Shown here: piece after piece, positions 11,816-19,299 of the stretch | How positions within the stretch are numbered: position 1 is the first letter of the stretch | Layout: each line of letters opens with the position of its first letter | Source of the DNA: Acidobacteriota bacterium | Lineage (GTDB): Bacteria > Acidobacteriota > Thermoanaerobaculia > Multivoradales > JAHEKO01 | Length of the DNA stretch: 49,367 bases | Direction: 5' to 3' | NCBI GenBank assembly: GCA_029862975.1 | Contig: JAOTWP010000015.1 | Location: forward strand, 1 to 49,367 | Position numbers and translations under genes: made by a program | Notes under the pieces: generated by a model | What the model was told of the DNA's origin: nothing | Seen by the model: only the letters and a program-made list of their open reading frames with translations | Database searches by the model: none

Positions 11816-14173
11816 ATGAGACCCACGACCACCCTTCTCGCGCTCGCCGTCGCCGGCGGGCTGCTCCTCGGCGGCCCCCTCTCGGCGCAGGCCGAGACCG
11901 CGGTCGACGGCCCCGACGAACCGGCCGCGACCGAAGAGACGGCCGCGACGGAAGAGACGGCCACGACGGATGACACCGGCGACGGCATGGCGTTCTTCGA
12001 TCTGACCACCGTCACCGCGACTCTGAGCGAATCGCCGACGTTCGACGTTCCGGCGCCGGTCATCGTGATCGACGCGCCCCGCATCGAGGCCTTGCAGCCC
12101 GACAGCGCCACCGACCTCTTGCGCGACGAGCCGGGCGTCGACGTCAACGGCGTGGGCCCCAACCAGACCCGGCCCGTCATCCGCGGCCAGCGCGGCCATC
12201 GCGTGCTCTTTCTCCAGGACGGCCTGCGGATGAACAACACCCGGCGCCAGACGGATTTCGGCGAGATCACCGGCCTCGTCGACGTCTCGAACGTCGAGCG
12301 GCTGGAGCTGGTGCGCGGCGCCAGCTCGGTGCTCTACGGCTCCGACGCCATCGGCGGCGTGCTCAACCTGATCACCAAGGTGCCGCCCGTCGGGCAGGGC
12401 CTCACGGCCTCCGCCGGCGCGCGCTTGAGCGACAGCGACGAGCAGGTCAAGTTCGACGCCTCGCTGCGCGGCACCAACGAGCGGTTCTCCTACGCCCTCG
12501 GCGCCTCGACCCGCGACGCCAAGGACTACGAGGCGCCGGCCGGCACGTTCGGCAACATCACCTTCGACGACAGCGTCGTCGTCAACGACACCGGGGTCCA
12601 GGACGACAGCTACACCTTCTTCCTCGGCTACCACCTGGACGACCGCAAGTCGCTCTACCTGCGCGGCGACACCTACCAGGCCGACGACGCCGGCTTCGGC
12701 TACGTCGACCCGGAGCTCTTCGACGATCCGGTGCTGAACCGCATCACCTACCCCTTCCAGGACTTCCAGCGCTATACGCTCGGCTACGACGGCGCCTGGG
12801 AGAAGAGCACGCTCGGCGTCAAGCTCTACAGCCAGAACAACGAGCGCGACAACGGGTTCTTCATCGACATCAACACCGGGCCGGCCTTCGGCCCGGGGAG
12901 CGGTCCGGACGGCAGCGTCGTGATCGACAGCCTCGTCTTCTCGGACGTCGAGACCCAGGGCCTGCGGCTCGCGTCGACCCGCTCGCTCAACGCCAGGAAC
13001 CTCTTGACCTGGGGCGGCGAGTGGTACGAGGACGACTCCTTCAACACCCGCCAGTCCTCGACCTCGGTGGCGCTGCGGGCGTTCTTCCCGATCGACTTCG
13101 TCTGCGGCCCCGCCGGCGGCGTCCCCGTGCCGCCGACCTTCTACTTCGAGTGCCTGTTCGTGGATGCCACCGACCGCCCGAGCGCCCCCAACGCCACCAA
13201 CACGGCGACGGGCGTCTTCGTGCAGAACGAGTACTTCGGCGCCAACTTCACGGCCACGGCGGGGGTGCGCTTCGCCAGCTCCGAGATGCGGGCCAACCCC
13301 ACTCCGCAGTGGGACGTCTCCGGCCTCGACTTCAAGGACGAGGACGTCGTCGGCTCGCTGGGCATCGTCTACAACCTGTCGCCGTCCGTGAACCTCGTCG
13401 GCTCGCTGGCCACCGCCTTCCGCACGCCCAACCTGATCGAGCGCCTTTTCAACGGCATCACGCCCGAGGGCATCGGCTTCCAGGTGCGCAACCGGGACCT
13501 CACCTCCGAGACGAGCAAGAACGTCGACGTGGGGATCAAGTACAACAACGGCGGCGCCTTCTTCGAGGTCAACTACTTCCGGACCGAGATCGACGACGCG
13601 ATCATCCAGTACACCCTCACCGCCGCCGACATCGCGGCCCTGCCGCCCGACGTCCAGGCCGAGGTCGACCAGGCCGGGGTGGAAGTGGTCGTCCAGCAGC
13701 GCAACGCCGAGGTCTTCACGATCGACGGCGTCGAGGTGACGGGCGCCTACCGCTTCGCCAACAACCTCACCCTGGGCGGCAACTTCACGAGCCTCGACGG
13801 CAAGGCCGAGGTCGGCGGCCCGGCCGCCGACCCCACGGGCCAGACCTTCTCGCAGAAGGCCGGCGCCTTCGTGCGCTACGAGGAGCCGAGCGGCCGCTGG
13901 TGGGCGGAGTACCGCGTGCGCCGCAACGGCAAGGAGGACCAGCAGATCGACCCCGCGGCCCCCATCCCGCCCGTCGGCCTGACCCTGCCCGCCTTCACCA
14001 TCCAGGACCTGGCGGCCGGCGTCCGCGTGCCCTCGAACGGCCGCGCCGAGCACTCCTTCGGCCTCGTCGTCAACAACCTCGGCGACGAGCTCTACGCCGA
14101 GTTCTCGAACGCCAGCTTCTTCCGCCCGCAGCCCGGCCGGCGCCTCATCACGACCTACCGCTTGCGGTTCTAG
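11816..14173 (+). CDS. TonB-dependent outer-membrane receptor
   Basis: The 785-residue protein starts with a clear signal peptide (Met-Arg-Pro, hydrophobic core, cleavage after Ala-Gln-Ala), then a Glu/Thr-rich repeat linker. A plug domain follows, containing 'PVIRGQRGHRVLFLQDG' and 'RGASSVLYGSDAIGGVLNLIT', and then a 22-strand-type barrel ending Arg-Leu-Arg-Phe. The plug wording resembles the haem/haemoglobin and catecholate receptor groups; the ligand is not proven. An internal ribosome-binding site (GGAGG at 11804-11808) is placed 7 nt before this ATG. The upstream membrane-protein frame reads in with no stop. A hairpin terminator follows the gene at 14200-14230. Confidence 0.9.
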   Translation: MRPTTTLLALAVAGGLLLGGPLSAQAETAVDGPDEPAATEETAATEETATTDDTGDGMAFFDLTTVTATLSESPTFDVPAPVIVIDAPRIEALQPDSATDLLRDEPGVDVNGVGPNQTRPVIRGQRGHRVLFLQDGLRMNNTRRQTDFGEITGLVDVSNVERLELVRGASSVLYGSDAIGGVLNLITKVPPVGQGLTASAGARLSDSDEQVKFDASLRGTNERFSYALGASTRDAKDYEAPAGTFGNITFDDSVVVNDTGVQDDSYTFFLGYHLDDRKSLYLRGDTYQADDAGFGYVDPELFDDPVLNRITYPFQDFQRYTLGYDGAWEKSTLGVKLYSQNNERDNGFFIDINTGPAFGPGSGPDGSVVIDSLVFSDVETQGLRLASTRSLNARNLLTWGGEWYEDDSFNTRQSSTSVALRAFFPIDFVCGPAGGVPVPPTFYFECLFVDATDRPSAPNATNTATGVFVQNEYFGANFTATAGVRFASSEMRANPTPQWDVSGLDFKDEDVVGSLGIVYNLSPSVNLVGSLATAFRTPNLIERLFNGITPEGIGFQVRNRDLTSETSKNVDVGIKYNNGGAFFEVNYFRTEIDDAIIQYTLTAADIAALPPDVQAEVDQAGVEVVVQQRNAEVFTIDGVEVTGAYRFANNLTLGGNFTSLDGKAEVGGPAADPTGQTFSQKAGAFVRYEEPSGRWWAEYRVRRNGKEDQQIDPAAPIPPVGLTLPAFTIQDLAAGVRVPSNGRAEHSFGLVVNNLGDELYAEFSNASFFRPQPGRRLITTYRLRF

Positions 14174-14199
14174 CCTCCCGCGCCGCCGCCAGCACTCGA

Positions 14200-14230
14200 G
14201 GGCGCCCGCCACGGCGGGCGCCCTTCTTTC
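14200..14230 (+). terminator. Rho-independent terminator after the TonB receptor
   Basis: A stem of GGGCGCCCGCC (14200-14210) pairs with GGCGGGCGCCC (14213-14223) and is followed by TTCTTTC. It lies 27 bp after the receptor stop codon. The T tract is imperfect, but the stem is very strong. Confidence 0.75.
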
Positions 14231-14367
14231 GTCGCCCTCTCGCCACCGGCGCCGACCGGCAGGACCGGCCGCCGCCCAACTTGGGCACCCGGCCCGTCCC
14301 AGTCGTCCGACCCCGTGGCGCCAGGCCCGGAGCGCGCCGTCACCGGACCGGCCGGTAGACTCCACCC

Positions 14368-15054
14368 GTGCCGCCCGCCGGAAAGCCGCTCCTCGTCTCG
14401 ATCCACGTCCCCAAGACGGGCGGCATGAGCTTCCAGCGCACCCTCGAGGCCCATTTCGGCGACCGCTTCCGGCGCGACGACGCCGACCGCCCGGCCAACA
14501 CCGGCCCCCTGCGGCGCCGCCTGAGAGCCCTGCGCGCTGCCCTCGCGCTCGCCCGCGACGGCCTCGCGGGCGTCGACTGCGTCCACGGCCACTTCCTCGC
14601 CGCCAAGTGGCTCCTCCTGGCCCGCCGCCGCCCCGTCACCTTCGTCACCTGGCTGCGCGACCCCGTCGAGCGCCTCGCCTCCCACTACCACTACTGGCGC
14701 CGCAGCTACGACCCCGCGACCGCCCTGCCCCTCCACCGCCGCGCCGTCGAGGAAGACTGGACCTTCGAGCGCTTCGCGCTCGGCCCCGAGCTGCGCGACC
14801 TCGCCACCGAGCTCCTCTGGCGCCTCCCCCGCGAGCGCCTCGCCTTCGTCGGCCTCACCGAGACCTACGAGGCCGACCACGCCGCCTTCTGCCGCCGCAT
14901 CCTCGGAATCGCCCGCCCACCGACGACCGAGAACGTCAACCCCGAGGCCGCCCCCGACCCCTACGTCGCAGACCCCGCCCTGCGCCGCCGCATCGCCGAA
15001 CACCACCGGCAGGACGTGGAGCTCTACGCGTGGGCGAAGAGCACCGGTCGGTGA
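14368..15054 (+). CDS. Sulfotransferase-family protein
   Basis: The 228-residue product has the 5'-phosphosulfate-binding loop His-Val-Pro-Lys-Thr-Gly-Gly (residues 13-19) and a 3'-phosphate-binding segment Trp-Leu-Arg-Asp-Pro-Val-Glu-Arg-Leu-Ala-Ser-His near residues 93-104, both standard for PAPS-dependent sulfotransferases of the sulfotransferase-2 type. Such enzymes add sulfate to carbohydrates or small molecules; the acceptor is unknown. The start is a GTG; no strong ribosome-binding site is visible. It sits alone between the receptor terminator and a 265-bp gap. Confidence 0.85.
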   Translation: MPPAGKPLLVSIHVPKTGGMSFQRTLEAHFGDRFRRDDADRPANTGPLRRRLRALRAALALARDGLAGVDCVHGHFLAAKWLLLARRRPVTFVTWLRDPVERLASHYHYWRRSYDPATALPLHRRAVEEDWTFERFALGPELRDLATELLWRLPRERLAFVGLTETYEADHAAFCRRILGIARPPTTENVNPEAAPDPYVADPALRRRIAEHHRQDVELYAWAKSTGR

Positions 15055-15090
15055 AGAGCCCATCCGCTCCTCGACCTGTCCCGACATCTC

Positions 15091-15193
15091 GCAGAGAGCG
15101 TGGTTCCTCGCTACGACCCTCGGTCACCGAATCGTTCGTGCGACCCCCCAGGCCCGCCAGGCGCGGCGGGGCGGTGTAACGAACGCTCTCTGC
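15091..15193. repeat. 11-bp perfect inverted repeat in intergenic region
   Basis: GCAGAGAGCGT at 15091-15101 is the exact reverse complement of ACGCTCTCTGC at 15183-15193, with 81 bp between the arms. The pair lies in the 265-bp gap between the sulfotransferase and the next membrane-protein gene. No open frame or poly-T is associated with it. The remainder of the gap (15055-15319) shows nothing else I can name. Confidence 0.6.
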
Positions 15194-15319
15194 CGCGCGC
15201 CTTCACTCTTTGGGGGTCCGGCCCGCTACGACGACGGTGGCCGAGCCCGACCGAAGGCCGGGAGAAGCCCCCGCCGAAGCGCCCGAGCGGCGCCCACGAC
15301 TCCAGAAAGGAGGACACCC

Positions 15320-15826
15320 GTGCCCTACGCCGAATGGCTGCAGCTGGGCTTTCACGGCCTCGCCTTCGCCATGCTCTACCTGGCCTACCGGCTGATGAAG
15401 CCGCTCGTCACGCCGCCCGCCAACGGCGACACGCCGAAGGACGCGGCCCTGAAGGTCAAGCTGCGGTACGTGCTCGTCTTCATGGTGATCTCGATCCTCT
15501 TCTTCGTCGGCGGGGTCGTCGCCGAGCTCTACGGCGGCAGCCAGCCGCACAGCATCGGGCTCTACATCTCGCCGGCAAGGATGCCGTCGATGCTCTCCAT
15601 GCCCGAGGTGCGCAGCGGCGAGATCGCGATCGAGATCAGCGACGACGGCTACGCCACGCTCGCGGTCAAGGACCGCGACACCCTGCGCATCGCGATGGAC
15701 GAGCTGACCGGCACCGTCGAGCACTTCGCGTCCCTGGTGGGCGAGCTGACCCAGCGCTGCACCGCCGCCGGCCCCGACGCCGCGCAGCTCAGCGCCCTCG
15801 AAGGAGGTTTCAGCGATGGTCCATAA
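15320..15826 (+). CDS. Two-helix membrane protein, unknown
   Basis: This protein of 168 residues has hydrophobic segments at about residues 8-24 and 50-68, followed by a soluble domain of about 90 residues ending in a helix with cysteine. A strong AGAAAGGAGG site (15304-15313) precedes the GTG start. The stop overlaps the next gene by 11 nt, so the two are translationally coupled and probably act together. No family is recognised. Confidence 0.75.
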   Translation: MPYAEWLQLGFHGLAFAMLYLAYRLMKPLVTPPANGDTPKDAALKVKLRYVLVFMVISILFFVGGVVAELYGGSQPHSIGLYISPARMPSMLSMPEVRSGEIAIEISDDGYATLAVKDRDTLRIAMDELTGTVEHFASLVGELTQRCTAAGPDAAQLSALEGGFSDGP

Positions 15827-16445
15827 GCCGCGCCGCACGTCCGCTCTGCTCGCCGCCGGCTGGCTGCTCGTGCCGCTCGCCGCCGCCGCGCAGGCCACCG
15901 ACCGCTTCCAGCCGGCCACGCCCCCCGAGCTCGTGGCGAGCCTCGACGCCGCCCGCGCGCTGCGCCAGAGCCAGCGCTACGACGAGTCCGCGGAAGCCCT
16001 CCGCCGGATCCTGGCGCAGGCGCCCGACTACTACCGCGCGCAGTACAACCTGGCTCTGGCCTACGCCCAGCAGGGCGAGCACGACAAGGCTCTCGAGGCC
16101 TTCTCCAGGGCCGCGGAGATCAAGGAGAAGATGGGGATCGTCGACGCCAGCCTCGAGAACTCGATCGGCTGGCTGCATCTCCTGCGCGGCGACCTGGGCG
16201 CCGCCGAGCGCCACCTGCAACGGGCGCTCGTCGAGCTCGCCGCCGACGCCGAGGCCGACGAGAGCACCCGCCGGAAGGTCTACAACAACCTCGGCACGCT
16301 CTACCTCTACACGGGCCAGCTCGACCTCTCGCGGAAGTACCTCGAGACCGCGAAGACGCAGTACGGCAGCGCACTGGCGGCGCGCAGCCTCGAGCTGCTC
16401 GGCGAGCTGCAGGCCAAGGAGCGGACGCGCCGCGAGGACGGCTGA
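15816..16445 (+). CDS. Secreted tetratricopeptide-repeat protein
   Basis: The 209-residue product begins with a Sec signal peptide (cleavage after Ala-Gln-Ala) and then shows three to four TPR units with the usual Ala/Gly/Tyr/Pro spacing, for example 'YYRAQYNLALAYAQQGEHD' and 'YNNLGTLYLYTGQLD'. It is probably a periplasmic adaptor for protein-protein contacts. Its start overlaps the end of the membrane protein upstream, with AGGAGG at 15802-15807, suggesting the pair forms one complex; that is inference. Confidence 0.85.
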   Translation: MVHKPRRTSALLAAGWLLVPLAAAAQATDRFQPATPPELVASLDAARALRQSQRYDESAEALRRILAQAPDYYRAQYNLALAYAQQGEHDKALEAFSRAAEIKEKMGIVDASLENSIGWLHLLRGDLGAAERHLQRALVELAADAEADESTRRKVYNNLGTLYLYTGQLDLSRKYLETAKTQYGSALAARSLELLGELQAKERTRREDG

Positions 16446-16533
16446 GCGCCCGCGCCGGGGCGGGCACCCGCGGCGGGCGCCGTATTCGCGGCCGGCGCCC
16501 GCGGCGGCGGGTCGTATACTCGCGGCCACTTCG

Positions 16534-17826
16534 ATGCGCGCGCTCGCGGTTCTCCTCGCCCTGTTCGCGGCCGCTCCGGCGGCCGGCGAGCTCACGGCCG
16601 TCGAGCGCCGGATCGTGGCCCACGCGGCGGCGCATGAGGACGAGGCGCTGGCGCTGCTCGAGCGCGCCGTGGACGTCAACAGCGGGACGCTCAACCTGGC
16701 CGGGGTGCGGGAGGTCGGGCGGCTCTTCGCGGAGGCGCTCGCGGCCCTCGGCTTCGAGACCCGGTGGGTCGACGGCGCGGCCTTCGAGCGCGCCGGCCAC
16801 CTGGTCGCCGAGCGCCGCGGGGACGGCCCGCGGGTGCTCCTGATCGGGCACCTCGACACGGTGTTCGAGCTCGACAGCCCGTTCCAGCGCTGGCAGCGGC
16901 TGTCCCCCGGGGAGGCCCGCGGCCCCGGGGCCACCGACATGAAGGGGGGCAACGTCGTCATGGTCCAGGCGCTCGCCGCCCTCTCCGCCGCCGGCGTGCT
17001 CGACGAGCTCGACGTCGCGGTCGTCCTGACCGGTGACGAGGAGAAGAGCGGCCGGCCGCTCGGCCTGGCGCGCGCGGCGCTGCGCGCGGCGGCCGCGGGC
17101 GCCGACTACGCCATCGGCTTCGAGGACGGCGACGGCGATCCGCGCACCGCGGTCGTCGCCCGCCGCGGCTCGAGCCGCTGGGAGCTCACGGTGACGGGGG
17201 TGCCCGCCCACTCGTCGCAGGTCTTCACCCCGGAGGTCGGCGCCGGGGCGATCTACGAGACGGCGCGGATCCTCGCCGCCTTCTACGAGCGGCTCGCGAC
17301 GGAGCCCGATCTCACCTTCAACCCGGGGGTGATCGTGGGGGGCACCGAGGTCGACTTCGACCCCACGCAGGGGCGCGGCGGCGCCTTCGGCAAGGACAAC
17401 GTCGTCGCCGGGCACGCCGTCGTGAGCGGCGACCTGCGCGCCCTGACGCCCGAGCAGTACGCGCGCGCCGAGGCGACGATGCGCGAGATCGTGGGCGAGC
17501 ACCTGCCGCGAACAACCGCCGAGCTCGTCTTCTCGGAGGGCTACCCGCCGCTTGCCGCCACGGCGGGCAACCGCGGCCTCCTGGCGCTCTACGACGCCGC
17601 GAGCCGCGACCTGGGGCTGGGCCCGGTGACGGCCGTCGACCCGCGCAAGGCGGGGGCCGCGGACGTCTCGTTCGTCGCCGACCTCGTGCCGCGGGTGCTC
17701 GACGGCATCGGGCTCATGGGCAGCGGCGGCCACACCGTCGACGAGACCGCCGACCTCGCGACCCTGCCGATGCAGATCCAGCGCGCGGCGCTCCTGCTCC
17801 ACCGCCTCGGACGCGCGCCGCGCTGA
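16534..17826 (+). CDS. M20-family metallopeptidase (glutamate carboxypeptidase-like), exported
   Basis: The 430-residue product carries a short signal peptide (ending Pro-Ala-Ala-Gly) and all M20 di-zinc residues: His106 and Asp108 in Gly-His-Leu-Asp-Thr, bridging Asp135 in Ala-Thr-Asp-Met-Lys-Gly-Gly, catalytic Glu169 in Gly-Asp-Glu-Glu-Lys-Ser, and the final His400 in Gly-Gly-His-Thr-Val-Asp. Closest resemblance is to secreted CPG2-type carboxypeptidases that remove C-terminal glutamate or hydrolyse small peptides. A TATACT sequence at 16515-16520 could be a -10 element but lacks a good -35. A small open frame follows 11 bp downstream. Confidence 0.93.
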   Translation: MRALAVLLALFAAAPAAGELTAVERRIVAHAAAHEDEALALLERAVDVNSGTLNLAGVREVGRLFAEALAALGFETRWVDGAAFERAGHLVAERRGDGPRVLLIGHLDTVFELDSPFQRWQRLSPGEARGPGATDMKGGNVVMVQALAALSAAGVLDELDVAVVLTGDEEKSGRPLGLARAALRAAAAGADYAIGFEDGDGDPRTAVVARRGSSRWELTVTGVPAHSSQVFTPEVGAGAIYETARILAAFYERLATEPDLTFNPGVIVGGTEVDFDPTQGRGGAFGKDNVVAGHAVVSGDLRALTPEQYARAEATMREIVGEHLPRTTAELVFSEGYPPLAATAGNRGLLALYDAASRDLGLGPVTAVDPRKAGAADVSFVADLVPRVLDGIGLMGSGGHTVDETADLATLPMQIQRAALLLHRLGRAPR

Positions 17827-17837
17827 GCGGGACCGAG

Positions 17838-18071
17838 ATGCCCGCTCGCTGCGCCCCGCTCGCGACCCCGCGGACCCTCGTCCTGCTCGCCGCGGCGTTG
17901 GCGGCCTCCTGCGCCGCGCCCCGCGCCCCGCGCGCCGCGGGTCCGGCAGCCGAGCCGGACTGGGCGGCTCTGGCCCGCGCGCGCCTGCCGCAGCTCGAGC
18001 CGTGCCGGCCGCCGCGGGAGCGGGGGAGCGGCGTGGCGCCTACTGCGCGATCCCCGTCATCTCGGTGGTGA
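17838..18071 (+). CDS. Possible truncated lipoprotein fragment
   Basis: A 77-codon frame starts 11 bp after the M20 gene and opens with a plausible lipoprotein signal (Leu-Val-Leu-Leu-Ala-Ala-Ala-Leu-Ala-Ala-Ser-Cys). After about 60 residues it becomes Arg/Pro/Ser-rich and runs into the 3' end of the convergent gene at 18040. It may be the 5' remnant of a longer lipoprotein gene, a genuinely small lipoprotein, or chance in GC-rich DNA. Confidence 0.3.
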   Translation: MPARCAPLATPRTLVLLAAALAASCAAPRAPRAAGPAAEPDWAALARARLPQLEPCRPPRERGSGVAPTARSPSSRW

Positions 18072-19137
18072 CCGTCACGACCTCCTCGAGCACCAGACCG
18101 ACGACCTCGCCGGCCGGGATCTCGGCCTCCCGGCCCTCCCCGCGGGCGGCCACCGCCGCTCCCGCGGCCGCGCCGACGGCCGCGCCGGCGAGCACCTCGC
18201 CGGCGCCCTTGCCGCCGATCACGCGCCCCAGGATGGCTCCGGCGACGGCGGCGCCGATGATCTTGCGCTTGTCCTTCCGCTGGTCCTCGCCCAGCTCGAC
18301 GAACGAGGCGCGCAGGCCGACCGGCGAGCCGATGGGGGGCACGAGCTCCGTGAACTCGACGGCGAGCGACGCCTGGCCGCCGATGCGCTTGAGCGGCACG
18401 GCCTCGATGACCCGTCCGCGGACCTCGGAGCCCCTGGGCACGGCGAGGACGCCGTCGGCCGTGTAGATGTCCTTCGCCACGTGGCTGACGAACCGGTCGC
18501 CGACCCGGCTCGTGCCGCTCGACAGCGTCTCGAGGATCTCGATCTCGAGGATCGTGCCCGGCCGCAGGGTCGCCTCGACGTAGTCGGGCTCCGGATCGGG
18601 CTCCCAGCCGCTGCCGGTCTGCGCCCCGGCGCCCGGCTCGTAGGCCGGCTCGTAGCTCCGTGCGGCGGCCGCCGCCTCCGCCTCCTCGCGGGCGGCACGC
18701 TCGGCCAGCTCGCGCTCACGCTCGGCGAGCTGCCGCTCGCGCTCGGCGGCCTCTGCCTGCTGGGCCGCCAGCTGCGCCCGCTCGGCCTGTAGCGCCCGCT
18801 CCTCGCGCAGCCGGCGCTCCTGCGCCGCGACCTCGGCCTGGCGTTGCTCGAGCTCGCGCTGCTGCCGGTCGAGCTCCGCCTGCCGGGCCTCGGCCTCCGC
18901 CTGTCTCGCCGCCTCCTCCTCGGCGCGGGCGGCCGCGGCGGCCGCTTCCTCGGCCCGCAGACGCTCGGCGGCCAGCGCCTCTTCGGCCGTCGTCACGGCG
19001 TCGGCGCCCAGCGCCTCCGCCGTGGCGGGCTCGTCGTCCTCGAAGATCTGGCACGGGCCGGAGGCCGTCAGGGCGACGGCGCAAACTACCAATAGAAAGA
19101 CTCGGAACGATCGTCGTCCCTGGATCGGGTCGTTCAT
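18040..19137 (-). CDS. Envelope coiled-coil protein with VirB10/TrbI-like barrel segment and glycine zipper
   Basis: The 365-residue protein has an N-terminal hydrophobic segment with a cysteine (Ser-Gly-Pro-Cys; not a perfect lipobox). A Glu/Ala/Arg-rich coiled coil follows at about residues 45-155. After it comes a beta segment with 'GTILEIEILETLSSGTSRVGD' split by 'VAVPRGSEVRGRVIE', reminiscent of the beta-barrel of TrbI/VirB10 proteins, and then a glycine-zipper stretch (Gly-x-x-x-Gly and Ala-Gly-Ala-Ala repeats, about 285-330). It is probably anchored in the envelope; function unknown. Upstream are two copies of a 15-bp direct repeat (19157-19187). The TrbI likeness is by eye and could be superficial. 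Confidence 0.75.
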   Translation of the reverse strand: MNDPIQGRRSFRVFLLVVCAVALTASGPCQIFEDDEPATAEALGADAVTTAEEALAAERLRAEEAAAAAARAEEEAARQAEAEARQAELDRQQRELEQRQAEVAAQERRLREERALQAERAQLAAQQAEAAERERQLAERERELAERAAREEAEAAAAARSYEPAYEPGAGAQTGSGWEPDPEPDYVEATLRPGTILEIEILETLSSGTSRVGDRFVSHVAKDIYTADGVLAVPRGSEVRGRVIEAVPLKRIGGQASLAVEFTELVPPIGSPVGLRASFVELGEDQRKDKRKIIGAAVAGAILGRVIGGKGAGEVLAGAAVGAAAGAAVAARGEGREAEIPAGEVVGLVLEEVVTVTTEMTGIAQ

Positions 19138-19156
19138 CGGGGCTCCTCCTCTGCTG

Positions 19157-19187
19157 GTCTCGTCCTGGGGTTGTCTCGTCCTGGGGT
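19157..19187. repeat. 15-bp direct repeat pair
   Basis: GTCTCGTCCTGGGGT occurs at 19157-19171 and again at 19173-19187, one base apart, in the divergent promoter region between the coiled-coil protein gene and the YcaQ-like gene. It could be an operator or a simple slippage duplication. Confidence 0.7.
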
Positions 19188-19299
19188 GCTGTCGTGGGCG
19201 GACGATGTGGTGCCCTCAGCACCTCACAATCTACCAGCAGCCCGAAAGAATTCCTGCCCCGGCCGGCGGCCGCCGTCGCGGGTGGTGCAGAATGGCCGG

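Noticed and set aside
10658..14365. A 1235-codon open frame on the minus strand opposite the TonB receptor
   Set aside because: It is the antisense shadow of two real genes in very GC-rich DNA; composition is Val/Gly/Glu/Asp/Arg-rich and no motif or ribosome-binding site supports it.
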